Positions 56,112-64,000 of a stretch of 64,000 nucleotides of DNA are shown piece after piece (position 1 is the stretch's first letter; the number at the start of each line of letters is the position of its first letter). Source of the DNA: Saprospiraceae bacterium. Lineage in GTDB: Bacteria > Bacteroidota > Bacteroidia > Chitinophagales > Saprospiraceae. Below the pieces are notes generated by a model that saw nothing but the letters and a program-made list of their open reading frames with translations, made no database searches and was not told the DNA's origin. The position numbers and the translations under genes were made by a program. The stretch spans positions 276,326 to 340,325 of the forward strand of contig JAKVCV010000012.1 in assembly GCA_022448945.1 (NCBI GenBank), in the 5' to 3' direction.

Positions 56112-56681
56112 ATGTCAAATTTGCATCATTCTATACTATTTAACACGCTTTTTTTAAGCATTAAAATACTAACCATCTTTGTTATAATTTTAGTCTTTAG
56201 TTGCTCCTGCATAAAAGAAGAAGCTTTTGATATCACAGAGTTAAATGACTTATATTTTAACTATGACAGAGGATTACTTTTTGGTTTAGATCTTAATGAT
56301 AATTGGGAAGCTGCTAAAAGGTTCCCAAACCAAGCCTTTACACTAAACGAATGTTCTAGTCCTTGGTACATAAAAAAATGGAATCCATCAGAATTATTAG
56401 GTATTAATATAACTCTTGATAAAGAAAATAGAATAGAAAGACTTAGTTCTAAATTATACGTTCTTAAAAAAAACCAAGAAGCCCTAATCAAATGGTCCTC
56501 GACTTTGAAAGAGCATCTGATCAAAAAAATTGGCCCATTTGATGACACTAAGTTAAAATGGGATTTTATTAAAAATGGAAAAAAGGCATCTACATTTTTT
56601 AAGCTTGAAGAAGCTAAATCTCTTATAAATGGGGATAGTTTATTCAAGTTAGAGATATACATATCAATACGAAACTATTAA
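56112..56681 (+). CDS. Hypothetical lipoprotein
   Basis: A 189-residue protein with a hydrophobic signal (ILTIFVIILVFSCSC) and a lipobox-type cysteine near residue 35. The mature part is about 150 residues of mixed helix and strand (ITELNDLYFNYDRGLLFG, LKKNQEALIKWSSTLKEHL). No family recognised. It precedes the membrane protein at 56761 by 79 bp on the same strand. It is divergent from the TPR-LemA operon. Confidence 0.65.
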   Translation: MSNLHHSILFNTLFLSIKILTIFVIILVFSCSCIKEEAFDITELNDLYFNYDRGLLFGLDLNDNWEAAKRFPNQAFTLNECSSPWYIKKWNPSELLGINITLDKENRIERLSSKLYVLKKNQEALIKWSSTLKEHLIKKIGPFDDTKLKWDFIKNGKKASTFFKLEEAKSLINGDSLFKLEIYISIRNY

Positions 56682-56760
56682 TAAAAAGTCGTTATAAAAA
56701 TTTCATTAGCTTATTAACCCATTTGAAAATCATTGCTATATATATAGATTTTAAATCCAA

Positions 56761-57534
56761 ATGAAAAGACCATTAAATAATTACCCAGCATTAAGTTGTA
56801 TTTTAGGGTTTAATGAACGAGCTCATCTCCTTGAATGGATTTATGCATTTACTTTATTCAGTTCTTTAGCTTTCGGTCTTTACATGGAAAAAGGTGTTTA
56901 TGAAAGTAAAATGTGTAGTCAAATGTACAGCCTGGATGATAAATGGCAGGTTAGGTATAACTACATGAACCAAAATGCATGGGATATTATCCTTGTAATC
57001 TCTACAGTAATTTTACTAATAACCATACGTAAAATAATCATCGCCTTAAAAGGTCAAAGAAATCAATTTTACTTTGAAAATCAAATAAACACATTTAAAA
57101 CTAGAGTTATAATTGAACTGATATTATCTCCTTTATGTATTCTCTTTAGCGGCATAGGCTTCGGTATGTTTTTTGACAGTTTATTTATGTTGCAGATGGA
57201 TATGAAAGGAATATTTGTTGGAGGTTTAGTTGCATTCTCATTCTTAATGTTTGGGACGTATCGTCCCAAAACAATACTTGATATCGACGGGAAAAGGTTT
57301 GTTAAAAAGGGGTTAATCCCAAGAAAAATTGCTTTTAGTAATATCAAGTATTTATATTCCAAAAGGGTCTATGGAGGTCGCCATAACCCTAATCTTCCTT
57401 TAAGATATATCAACACCTTTATCTATGCTAAACCCAAATGGGGATTTATTCCTTTTGCCATTACCGGCATTGATTCTAAAGATTTAGTATTAGAGCTTTC
57501 TGAGATTACTGGAGCACCTATAAAATCTAAATAA
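56761..57534 (+). CDS. Membrane protein with PH-like C-terminal domain, hypothetical
   Basis: A 257-residue protein with about four membrane helices: about 24-42 (WIYAFTLFSSLAFGLYM), 78-95 (IILVISTVILLITI), 120-140 (LILSPLCILFSGIGFGMF) and 150-165 (GIFVGGLVAFSFLMFGT). The C-terminal ~75 residues look beta-rich and PH-like (TILDIDGKRFVKKGLI, FSNIKYLYSK). No named family recognised. It may be co-transcribed with the lipoprotein upstream. Confidence 0.65.
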   Translation: MKRPLNNYPALSCILGFNERAHLLEWIYAFTLFSSLAFGLYMEKGVYESKMCSQMYSLDDKWQVRYNYMNQNAWDIILVISTVILLITIRKIIIALKGQRNQFYFENQINTFKTRVIIELILSPLCILFSGIGFGMFFDSLFMLQMDMKGIFVGGLVAFSFLMFGTYRPKTILDIDGKRFVKKGLIPRKIAFSNIKYLYSKRVYGGRHNPNLPLRYINTFIYAKPKWGFIPFAITGIDSKDLVLELSEITGAPIKSK

Positions 57535-57660
57535 TATTGTTGTAAATTAGTTACAAATTATTTTTAGAACTAGAATATAGATTACTTACTATATACCCAT
57601 TAAGGCCATAAAGAAACTAATTATAGACCAGCAAATATTAAATTATTAAAAAATACTAAA

Positions 57661-58329
57661 ATGAAATATGTGCATTTAATTTTACCACTATTAATGGCTT
57701 TATTAGTTATATGGACAGGATGTGAAAAAGAGGATTCTAATCTACAAACTTTTATTGATTCAAGAGATGGCAATCAATATAAAATGATAGAAATAGGTGG
57801 CAGAACATGGATGGCAGAAAATTTACGTTACAATGCAACAGGAAGTTATCTGAATCCCAATAACCAATCAATAAGCTACGGTCGATTATACGAATGGCCT
57901 ACCGTTATGAACGGAGATAGTTCAAGTACATTAAATCCATCTGGTGTACAAGGGATATGCCCTGATGGATGGCATTTACCTAGCGACGAGGAATGGAAAA
58001 ATCTGGAAAAGAGTTTGGGAATGTCAGATCAAGAAACAAATAGTATCGGATGGAATGGAACAGATCAGGGTTATCAAATGAAATCAACTTCAGATTGGGA
58101 TGACAATGGTAATGGCAATAATGCAAGTGGCTTTAATGCCTATCCATCTGGTCGTCACTGGAATAGTTATTCTTCTTCGTATACCTACGCCTGGTTTTGG
58201 ACTTCAACTGAATTTTCAAGCACCGAGGCCTGGTATCGTTATTTACATAAAAATGAATCTCAAGTATATCGTAGTACCTTAAGTAAAACTGCATATGCCT
58301 TTTCCTGTAGATGCGTAAAAGACTATTAA
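57661..58329 (+). CDS. FISUMP-domain lipoprotein
   Basis: A 222-residue lipoprotein: signal YVHLILPLLMALLVIWTGC then a Fibrobacter succinogenes major paralogous (FISUMP) domain filling the rest. Key motifs: RDGNQYKMIEIGGRTWMAENL, YGRLYEWP, GICPDGWHLPSDEEW, SGFNAYPSGR, and the end FSCRCVKD. FISUMP proteins are extracellular lipoproteins of Bacteroidota and Fibrobacteres with a C-type-lectin-like fold; the ligand is unknown. It is convergent with the DUF2490 gene, 13 bp apart. Confidence 0.93.
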   Translation: MKYVHLILPLLMALLVIWTGCEKEDSNLQTFIDSRDGNQYKMIEIGGRTWMAENLRYNATGSYLNPNNQSISYGRLYEWPTVMNGDSSSTLNPSGVQGICPDGWHLPSDEEWKNLEKSLGMSDQETNSIGWNGTDQGYQMKSTSDWDDNGNGNNASGFNAYPSGRHWNSYSSSYTYAWFWTSTEFSSTEAWYRYLHKNESQVYRSTLSKTAYAFSCRCVKDY

Positions 58330-58342
58330 TTTAGCTTTATTC

Positions 58343-59035
58343 CTAAAAAGCATGGTGAACACTCAATTGTAGCTGGCCTTTACCATAACTATTATTACTT
58401 TGGTACATATATCCTAACTGCACCTTTAAGTTGTCTAAAATGTGATAGCCCAAAGCACCATACAAACGATTTCTATCGAATATCTCTACGGTAGCCCCAT
58501 TCCCAATATCTTTACCCGTATTGATAAAAAGTTCATTGTATAAACCTATATAGAATGCGCCTTTTTTAAGTTCTGACTTATTGAGTGCAATATTAATAAA
58601 GAGATTATATCTGATACGCATTCTAAAAGCCTGATTCTGCACAAATCTTTGTTCAAATCTAAACCTATGATTGAGATAAATACGCTTACCGATCTTATGT
58701 GGTATAAGTGCTTCCTGATAAATACGATGTTCATTAGTAGTACCTGGGTTAGTAAAACCATAATCACCAGTCAAAATAAAAGCATAACCAAGTGTGAATT
58801 TTGCTTTTGTTCCTTTAGGGCTATAAGTAAGTCCCGCTCTTAATAAAAGTTGTTCCAGATCTCCCATAACATTCCAATTTCTATATTGTATATCACCTTG
58901 TGCCCCTAAACCACTTTTTCGGGCTTTAGTGTTCCAAAAATACATATACCATCCACCAAGTGCATCCGGGTTTACCTGCGCTGAGACATTAAGTCCTGAT
59001 AACAAAATAATAATCAAAAGAAATAATTGTTTCAT
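58343..59035 (-). CDS. DUF2490 outer-membrane beta-barrel protein
   Basis: A 230-residue protein taken from the ATG at 59035 (another ATG one codon upstream; a TTG start 30 codons earlier only adds an unconvincing tail). Signal peptide KQLFLLIIILLSGLNVSAQ. The mature part is a run of alternating amphipathic strands with family motifs LGGWYMYFWNTK, RHRFRFEQRFVQN-like turn (YLNHRFRFEQRF), MRIRYNLFINIAL, and a C-terminal strand ending in Phe (QLQLSVHHAF), as in an outer-membrane barrel. Function unknown. Confidence 0.87.
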   Translation of the reverse strand: MKQLFLLIIILLSGLNVSAQVNPDALGGWYMYFWNTKARKSGLGAQGDIQYRNWNVMGDLEQLLLRAGLTYSPKGTKAKFTLGYAFILTGDYGFTNPGTTNEHRIYQEALIPHKIGKRIYLNHRFRFEQRFVQNQAFRMRIRYNLFINIALNKSELKKGAFYIGLYNELFINTGKDIGNGATVEIFDRNRLYGALGYHILDNLKVQLGYMYQSNNSYGKGQLQLSVHHAF

Positions 59036-59038
59036 CAT

Positions 59039-59429
59039 AAAATGGTTTTTTGAAATTTTTCGTTTTTGTAATGTAAAATCTATTTTCAGAAAATCAAAAC
59101 ATAAAATTTTCTTTTTGTTCAAAAACAAAATTATAAATCTAAATTTAAATTGATAAAAATTTTAAATACATTATCAAAAAAAATTACTTGAACATATTAC
59201 GTATATGATTAATATAAAAGCACGAAAAAGATACTTTATTTACTCCTTCGGTCAAGATCATTTAGCCATGTTAATTCCTTATTAAAGTGATTCTTTTTTG
59301 TATATTCAACCTAATTAAACTCCATCATTAACAAATAGTGAATTGTAAATATTTAGTTTTATAACCCAAAAACTAAAAAATAATAGTTTAAGTAAAAATT
59401 ATATAAAACGCTCAATATAACATCTAAAA
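59039..59429. other. AT-rich divergent intergenic region
   Basis: About 390 bp separating the DUF2490 gene and the propeller-like protein. It is very AT-rich. CAAAATTA at 59126-59133 is a minus-strand match to the TAnnTTTG -7 box, but no good -33 partner is seen. No gene or strong hairpin found. Confidence 0.4.
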
Positions 59430-61142
59430 ATGAAAACAATTGTATCAATAATAACTATGGTTTTAACACTATCCTATGCTATTAATGCGCAAACCTTAAC
59501 GTATCAATGGGCAAAATCAATGGGAGGTGCAGGGGCTTATGCAGAAAGCTATTCGATTACAACAGATGCAACTGGAAATGTGTATTCAGTAGGAAGGTTT
59601 CAAGATACAGTTGACTTTGACCCGGGATCAGGAATTTTTAATTTAATTGCCTATAGTACTTTCTCAGACTTCATTCAAAAACTGGATTCGAATGGTAATT
59701 TTATATGGGCTAAAAGCATTGGAAATTCAGGAAGTAATACTGAAATACGATCCATCACCACAGATGTATCAGGAAATATTTATACCACAGGCAAATTCAG
59801 AGGAACAGTAGATTTTGACCCGGGACCAGATACTTTTAATCTAACCTCCAATGCCGGAACCTGGGATTTATTAATTCTAAAATTAGATGCAAATGGTAAT
59901 TTTATATGGGCTAAAAGCATGGATGGAACCAGTAACAGTCTACAAAGCCATTCTATAACAACGGATGCGTCAGGGAATGTATATACTACAGGCAGGTTTA
60001 CTTTGACAGTAGATTTTGACCCGGGACCAGGAATTTATAACCTAACTTCTATTGGGGGTACCAGAGACATATACATCCACAAACTAGATCCAAACGGTAA
60101 TTTTATATGGGCTAAAAGCATGGGTAACGGAGATTATGATGAAGGCCGTTCCATCACAACAGATGCATCTGGAAATGTATATACAACCGGAGATTTTGGA
60201 GGCACAGTAGATTTTGACCCGGGACCAGATACGCTTAACTTAACTTCGAATGGTCAATCTGATATTTTTGTACAAAAATTAAATTCCAATGGTAATTTTA
60301 TATGGGCTAAAAGCATGGGGGACACAGATGAGGAACGTGGTCAATCAATTACTTTAGATGATTTTGCAAATGTATATACAACTGGTTATTTCAATGGTTC
60401 AGCAGATTTTGACCCTGGTACTGGAGTTAACAATTTAACTTCCAATGGGGACAGCGATATCTTTATCCAAAAATTAGATGGGAATGGTAATTTTGTTTGG
60501 GCTAAAAGTATGGGAGGCTTATATGAAGATGAAGGTGTATCCATCTCCACAGATGCGTTAGGTAATGTATATACGACTGGAGGATTTAGTGATACTGTAG
60601 ATTTTGACCCGGGTCCGGCAGTTAACAATTTAACACCCTCTGGAGCTGACTTCTTTTTACAAAAGCTAGATAACAATGGGAACTTTATCTGGGCAGCTAG
60701 AATGGGACTTACTTATGGTGATTATGTCCATTCAATGACCACAGATATATCTGGAAATGTGTATACAACTGGGGTTTATGCAGGAACTGTAGATTTTGAC
60801 CCTGGGTCAGCCGTTAACAATTTAACTTGTATTGGTTGGAATGACTGTTTTATCCAAAAATTAATTCCTGGCAATAACAATAATTTTGTAGAATTAATTA
60901 CGCAGAACAAAATCAATGTTACTATTTTCCCCAATCCTACACTAGGGGTATTGAATATTAAATTCAATAATTTTAATGCTCCAATTAATTACAGCATTTG
61001 TAATGCATTGGGTCAAAAACTACAACAAGGCACATTTAGAAATATTAACAATATTATTTCTACAGATAAGCTGACTTCAGGCTTGTATTTTCTGGTTTTT
61101 GAGACTAAAAATCGAAGCGCAATAAAGTTTAAAAAATCGTAA
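59430..61142 (+). CDS. Seven-repeat beta-propeller-like protein with T9SS domain
   Basis: A 570-residue exported protein. Signal peptide 1-20 (YAINAQ). Seven consecutive repeats of about 64-68 residues occupy about 25-480, each with the order AKSMG, ITTDASGNVYTTG, DFDPG, FIQKLDxNGNFIW. The pattern matches SBBP-type beta-propeller repeats, and seven units would close one propeller. A Por-type sorting domain ends it (IFPNPTLGVLNI, SGLYFLVF). No catalytic residues are evident; binding at the surface is inferred. A 7-bp hairpin follows the stop. Confidence 0.88.
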   Translation: MKTIVSIITMVLTLSYAINAQTLTYQWAKSMGGAGAYAESYSITTDATGNVYSVGRFQDTVDFDPGSGIFNLIAYSTFSDFIQKLDSNGNFIWAKSIGNSGSNTEIRSITTDVSGNIYTTGKFRGTVDFDPGPDTFNLTSNAGTWDLLILKLDANGNFIWAKSMDGTSNSLQSHSITTDASGNVYTTGRFTLTVDFDPGPGIYNLTSIGGTRDIYIHKLDPNGNFIWAKSMGNGDYDEGRSITTDASGNVYTTGDFGGTVDFDPGPDTLNLTSNGQSDIFVQKLNSNGNFIWAKSMGDTDEERGQSITLDDFANVYTTGYFNGSADFDPGTGVNNLTSNGDSDIFIQKLDGNGNFVWAKSMGGLYEDEGVSISTDALGNVYTTGGFSDTVDFDPGPAVNNLTPSGADFFLQKLDNNGNFIWAARMGLTYGDYVHSMTTDISGNVYTTGVYAGTVDFDPGSAVNNLTCIGWNDCFIQKLIPGNNNNFVELITQNKINVTIFPNPTLGVLNIKFNNFNAPINYSICNALGQKLQQGTFRNINNIISTDKLTSGLYFLVFETKNRSAIKFKKS

Positions 61143-61164
61143 GTCTTTTTTGAAGACTCCTTTT
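61142..61164 (+). terminator. Terminator after propeller protein gene
   Basis: AGTCTTT pairs with GAAGACT (one G-T pair) around a TTT loop, followed by CCTTTT. It begins at the last base of the stop codon. Stem is short. Confidence 0.45.
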
Positions 61165-61291
61165 ATAGCTTTCAAATATTACTATGTTATAGCTGTTTTT
61201 AAAAATAAAATTAGCAAGCGCAAAGTTATGGTTGAAGACGAAATTAACATTTGAGTTTTTTTAAAGTGTTTTTAAATCATATAAATACTCT

Positions 61292-61299
61292 TATATTTG
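61292..61299 (+). promoter_or_regulatory. TATATTTG -7 box upstream of SulP gene
   Basis: TATATTTG followed by CAG, in the Bacteroidota -7 style, 61 bp before the ATG at 61361. The -33 partner is not convincing (a GTGTTTTT stretch lies in the right place). Confidence 0.5.
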
Positions 61300-61360
61300 C
61301 AGTCAAATATGATTTCTGATATTAATATTGAATTATTTAAATCTAATTGACAGTTTGACT

Positions 61361-62959
61361 ATGCAAAATGTAAAATTAAGTGCTTTTAAGAATCTTAAAC
61401 ATGATGTCCCCGCTTCAATAATTGTTTTCCTTGTTGCAGTGCCATTGTGTCTTGGCATAGCATTAGCTTCAGGCGCTCCTTTGTTTTCTGGAATTATTGC
61501 AGGTTTTATTGGTGGAATAGTAGCAGGAATACTCAGTGGGTCTTCTTTGGGGGTTAGTGGCCCAGCTGCGGGGTTAGCTGTAATCGTTTTATCTGCTATT
61601 CAAGACTTAGGTTCCTTTGAAGTGTTTTTAATGGCTGTAGTCATAGGTGGTTTAGTTCAACTTATACTAGGGTTTGCTAAAGCTGGCATTATTGGTTATT
61701 ATTTCCCATCCTCTGTTATAAAAGGAATGTTATCAGGAATTGGAATCATCATTTTTTTAAAACAAATCCCACATGCGGTTGGCTATGACAAGGACTATGA
61801 AGGAAGCTTATCTTTTCAACAACCTGATGGACATAATACTATTTCTGAACTATATTACATGTTAGATGCTTTAAATTTTGGAGCTATTAGCATTACAATC
61901 TCATCTTTATTAATTTTAATTTTATGGGAATTCAAGTTTATGAAAAAGATAAAATTATTTCAGCTGGTTCAAGCTCCTCTGGTTGTAGTCATTTTGGGTG
62001 TTTTTCTAAATTTACTTTTTCAGGGAATACCAGGGTTTAGTTTGGCAAATGAACAAGTTGTTTCTATTCCCGTACCGAATAACATTCAGGAATTTAAAGA
62101 TCAATTTACTTCACCTGATTTTTCAAGCATTATCAAACCTGCTGTTTGGATTACTGGTATTACTATAGCTGTTGTAGCAAGCTTAGAAACGTTATTGTGT
62201 CTGGAAGCAACAGATAAGCTTGATCCTTTAAAACGTGTATCACCAGCAAATCAAGAACTAAAAGCACAAGGAGTGGCTAATATGGTGTCAGGTATGATTG
62301 GCGGATTACCTATTACCCAGGTTATTGTTAGAAGTTCAACAAATATTCAATCAGGAGGTAAAACAAAAATGTCTGCTATTTTGCATGGTATAATTTTATT
62401 GATCTCAGCAATGTTTATTCCCAATTTACTCAATCTTATACCTTTATCTAGCTTAGCAGCTATATTATTTATGGTTGGCTATAAACTAGCAAAACCTACA
62501 CTCTTCAAAGAGATGTATTCAAAAGGAAAAACTCAGTTTATTCCATTTATCGTTACAATTTTAGGGATTGTATTTACAGATCTTTTAATGGGAATAGCTT
62601 TAGGTATGGTTGTAGCAATTTTCCATATACTCTATAACAACTATAAAAAACCCTTTGTTTTTGAACGCAAACGTGACCTTAAAGAAGATGGGACGATAGT
62701 ATTAGTGCTAGCAGAAGATGTAACCTTTATTAATAAAGCCAGCATTCAAAGAACTTTTAGTGAAATTCCTGATGGCACCAATGTTATTATTGATGCTTCT
62801 AAGTCCATAAATATTGATTATGATGTTCTAGAAATAATCGATGAATTTAAGGTCAATGCGGAATTTAGAAATATTACTGTCAAATTTTTAAATCAACAGT
62901 ATAATCAAATGTCTAATCAAAGTGCCTTATTACGAGAATCTATGAGTACATCACTTTGA
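61361..62959 (+). CDS. SulP family anion transporter with C-terminal STAS-like domain
   Basis: A 532-residue inner-membrane transporter, taken from the ATG at 61361; a TTG eleven codons upstream is less likely. About ten to twelve helices carry the SulP motifs DVPASIIVFLVAVPLCLGIALASG, SLGVSGPAAGLAVIVL and IGGLPITQVIVRSSTNIQSGGKTK. The last ~90 residues are a short STAS-like domain (LVLAEDVTFINKASIQRTF). SulP proteins carry sulfate, bicarbonate or other anions. Several in Bacteroidota accompany carbonic anhydrase genes, but none is in view here, so bicarbonate is only one option. Confidence 0.93.
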   Translation: MQNVKLSAFKNLKHDVPASIIVFLVAVPLCLGIALASGAPLFSGIIAGFIGGIVAGILSGSSLGVSGPAAGLAVIVLSAIQDLGSFEVFLMAVVIGGLVQLILGFAKAGIIGYYFPSSVIKGMLSGIGIIIFLKQIPHAVGYDKDYEGSLSFQQPDGHNTISELYYMLDALNFGAISITISSLLILILWEFKFMKKIKLFQLVQAPLVVVILGVFLNLLFQGIPGFSLANEQVVSIPVPNNIQEFKDQFTSPDFSSIIKPAVWITGITIAVVASLETLLCLEATDKLDPLKRVSPANQELKAQGVANMVSGMIGGLPITQVIVRSSTNIQSGGKTKMSAILHGIILLISAMFIPNLLNLIPLSSLAAILFMVGYKLAKPTLFKEMYSKGKTQFIPFIVTILGIVFTDLLMGIALGMVVAIFHILYNNYKKPFVFERKRDLKEDGTIVLVLAEDVTFINKASIQRTFSEIPDGTNVIIDASKSINIDYDVLEIIDEFKVNAEFRNITVKFLNQQYNQMSNQSALLRESMSTSL

Positions 62960-62988
62960 TTTTTTTGAACCATACGTATAAATCAAAA

Positions 62989-63019
62989 TTGAGTAGGTAT
63001 AAGTTTTTATTTATATTTG
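62989..63019 (+). promoter_or_regulatory. Promoter-like boxes 4 bp before a start codon
   Basis: TTG at 62989-62991, a 20-bp spacer and TATATTTG at 63012-63019, the same spacing as the two cargo promoters. The ATG at 63024 would then be at or near the transcription start, suggesting a leaderless message, or the boxes are chance. Confidence 0.35.
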
Positions 63020-63023
63020 GTTT

Positions 63024-63620
63024 ATGAAAAAACATCTTTCAATATTATATATAGTTATCATTAACCTATATACTATTAGCTACTCCTCTTCTCAATCAAA
63101 TATCATTGACTGTAACAATGTAACATACTTTAAGGACACATTTTATGTTTCTTCAAGTAATGATATTATTGCAAATACTATTTTTTATAACGACTCCACG
63201 AGTATGATTTACCCAAATCACTGTTTAATGCTTGATACTTCATTAATAAGTGTCAGTTATGTTAGTGGTTCAATAAATACAAATTCAGACTGTCACATTT
63301 TTACACACCTCACTCAAAATTCGACCAGAGACACCATAGATTTTGATTTTAAAGTAACTTTTAATTCTAATAATTTCGCTAATAATACGGTTGTAAATGC
63401 AAATTTAGTTTTATCAGATATGAATTCAACTTGTACTCATCCTGTAACCATTATACTTCAAAATTCTACTTTAAACCTAAGTGGTGTTCCTATTAGTAAA
63501 AATAAAAAGTTAATTAAAACAATTGATTTTTTAGGAAGAGCAATAAAACCTAAACCCAACATTCCATATATTGAAATATATGATGATGGCAGTATTGAGA
63601 AAAAGATATTGATTCAATAG
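63024..63620 (+). CDS. Small exported protein with T9SS-like C-terminal signature
   Basis: A 198-residue protein. Signal peptide KKHLSILYIVIINLYTISYSSSQ. The mature part is a beta-rich domain of about 125 residues with several cysteines (IDCNNVTYFKD, DMNSTCTHPVT). The C-terminus KLIKTIDFLGRAIKPKPN and YIEIYDDGSIEKKIL is the form often seen at the end of Bacteroidota exported proteins as a T9SS-type sorting segment. Function unknown. It follows the SulP gene by 64 bp; linkage is not obvious. Confidence 0.75.
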   Translation: MKKHLSILYIVIINLYTISYSSSQSNIIDCNNVTYFKDTFYVSSSNDIIANTIFYNDSTSMIYPNHCLMLDTSLISVSYVSGSINTNSDCHIFTHLTQNSTRDTIDFDFKVTFNSNNFANNTVVNANLVLSDMNSTCTHPVTIILQNSTLNLSGVPISKNKKLIKTIDFLGRAIKPKPNIPYIEIYDDGSIEKKILIQ

Positions 63621-63943
63621 TGTTCAATCTAAAAAAGGGTAACCTCCATTCATAGTACCTCACTACTTTCATCTTTGATAGAATATCTTTATATTACATA
63701 GGGATAATTAAAACACATTATTACCAATTTTATCATTGTAAATTTAGTGTATTTTAACCTCCTAACAGGTTACTATAAGAGATGTTGTAGGTATTCGGTG
63801 GTAGTAAGGTAAAAGAATACAAAGAAAAAGCCTAACTCACAACTGATTGAGGGTTGAAGTTGGGGTTATAATATTTCTAATTAGTATCAAAAAAACTAAT
63901 CTATTTCTGAAGATGATAGAGTCTATTAATAATGAAATTCTAA
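63621..63943. other. Intergenic region with minus-strand terminator
   Basis: About 320 bp between the small T9SS protein and a minus-strand gene entering from the right. Apart from the hairpin at 63826-63864 I see no gene, tRNA or repeat. Confidence 0.45.
63826..63864 (-). terminator. Minus-strand terminator candidate
   Basis: Read on the minus strand, CCCAACT...CAAC pairs with GTTG...AGTTAGG (11 pairs with a small internal loop), followed by CTTTTTCTTTG. The position about 80 bp downstream of the partial minus-strand gene's stop fits. Confidence 0.5.
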
Positions 63944-64000
63944 CTATGGATGAACATCACCATTACTATCTGTTTTTATGAGATATAAGTCATAATCTCC
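63944..64000 (-). CDS. C-terminal 18 codons of a minus-strand gene (5' beyond right edge)
   Basis: Reading leftward from base 64000 gives GDYDLYLIKTDSNGDVHP followed by TAG at 63946-63944. The phrase DYDLYLIKTDSNGD is typical of repeat units in exported Bacteroidota proteins with propeller-like repeats. A terminator-like hairpin lies downstream on the same strand. Too little is visible to name the product, and no T9SS domain follows, so the gene could be degraded. Confidence 0.5.
   Translation of the reverse strand, partial: GDYDLYLIKTDSNGDVHP

Noticed and set aside
59500..60880. Regularly spaced DNA repeats that could suggest a CRISPR array
   Set aside because: The ~200-bp period follows protein repeats in an intact reading frame; there are no short identical repeats with unique spacers.
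61328..61360. TTG start for the SulP transporter
   Set aside because: The ATG at 61361 directly precedes the conserved N-terminus and is the more usual start codon.
1..64000. tRNA, rRNA, insertion sequence or prophage
   Set aside because: Reading both strands by eye gave no cloverleaf, rRNA segment, transposase or phage structural gene; a covariance-model search would be needed to exclude a small RNA.

Overview
The window is AT-rich, densely coding DNA from a member of the Bacteroidota. I base this on the many type IX secretion system (T9SS) C-terminal sorting domains, a gliding-motility type C-terminal domain (CHU_C), SprB-like repeats, lipoproteins, a FISUMP-domain protein, and promoter-like boxes of the TTG/TAnnTTTG type. 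A gliding, polymer-degrading, probably aquatic organism is a reasonable inference; I cannot name a genus. I saw no rRNA, tRNA, CRISPR array, insertion sequence or phage genes.

Layout. 1-4036: an aldo/keto reductase cut by the left edge, a secreted esterase and a cytoplasmic TPR sensor kinase. 4114-14186: a large SprB-like surface adhesin with a glycine-rich insert, and a membrane-anchored TPR-CHAT protein. 14396-20533: small membrane and lipoproteins (one with a recent internal duplication), a YiiX-like hydrolase, a quinone reductase, a GNAT acetyltransferase and a pentapeptide-repeat membrane protein. 20797-32369: a carbohydrate block with a GH28 polygalacturonase-like enzyme, a GH78 alpha-L-rhamnosidase, a clan GH-A hydrolase, a beta-lactamase-fold serine hydrolase, a sugar:proton symporter and a PhyH dioxygenase. 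It looks like a locus for rhamnose-containing polysaccharide (pectin/rhamnogalacturonan- or ulvan-like) but carries no SusC/SusD pair. 32588-39189: a secreted esterase, a START-domain protein, a T9SS surface protein and an acyl-CoA oxidase.

39291-42295 is the most unusual part. Two neighbouring genes share a nearly identical leader of about 80 residues. The first carries the DUF4157 (eCIS core) domain followed by a C-terminal domain with a His-Gly-His-Gly and Ser-Cys-His-Gly motif pair, reminiscent of clan CD cysteine peptidases. The second joins the same leader to a domain with long hydrophobic glycine/alanine-rich helices, like a pore former. They appear to have arisen by a segmental duplication that also copied the tail of the upstream acyl-CoA oxidase gene. 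I propose them as cargo of an extracellular contractile injection system encoded elsewhere; no sheath, tube or baseplate genes are in the window.

42430-64000: T9SS-exported hydrolases (an esterase and a phosphodiesterase-like protein with a LamG-like domain), a DUF418 membrane protein group, a 2-oxoglutarate oxygenase, an SRAP (HMCES/YedK) protein, a methyltransferase, a TPM-domain protein paired with a TPR-LemA fusion, a FISUMP lipoprotein, a DUF2490 outer-membrane protein, a seven-repeat propeller-like T9SS protein, a SulP anion transporter, and the last codons of a minus-strand gene entering from the right edge.

Across the window, eight proteins end in T9SS-type sorting domains, so much of the region supplies the cell surface and the secreted enzyme set.
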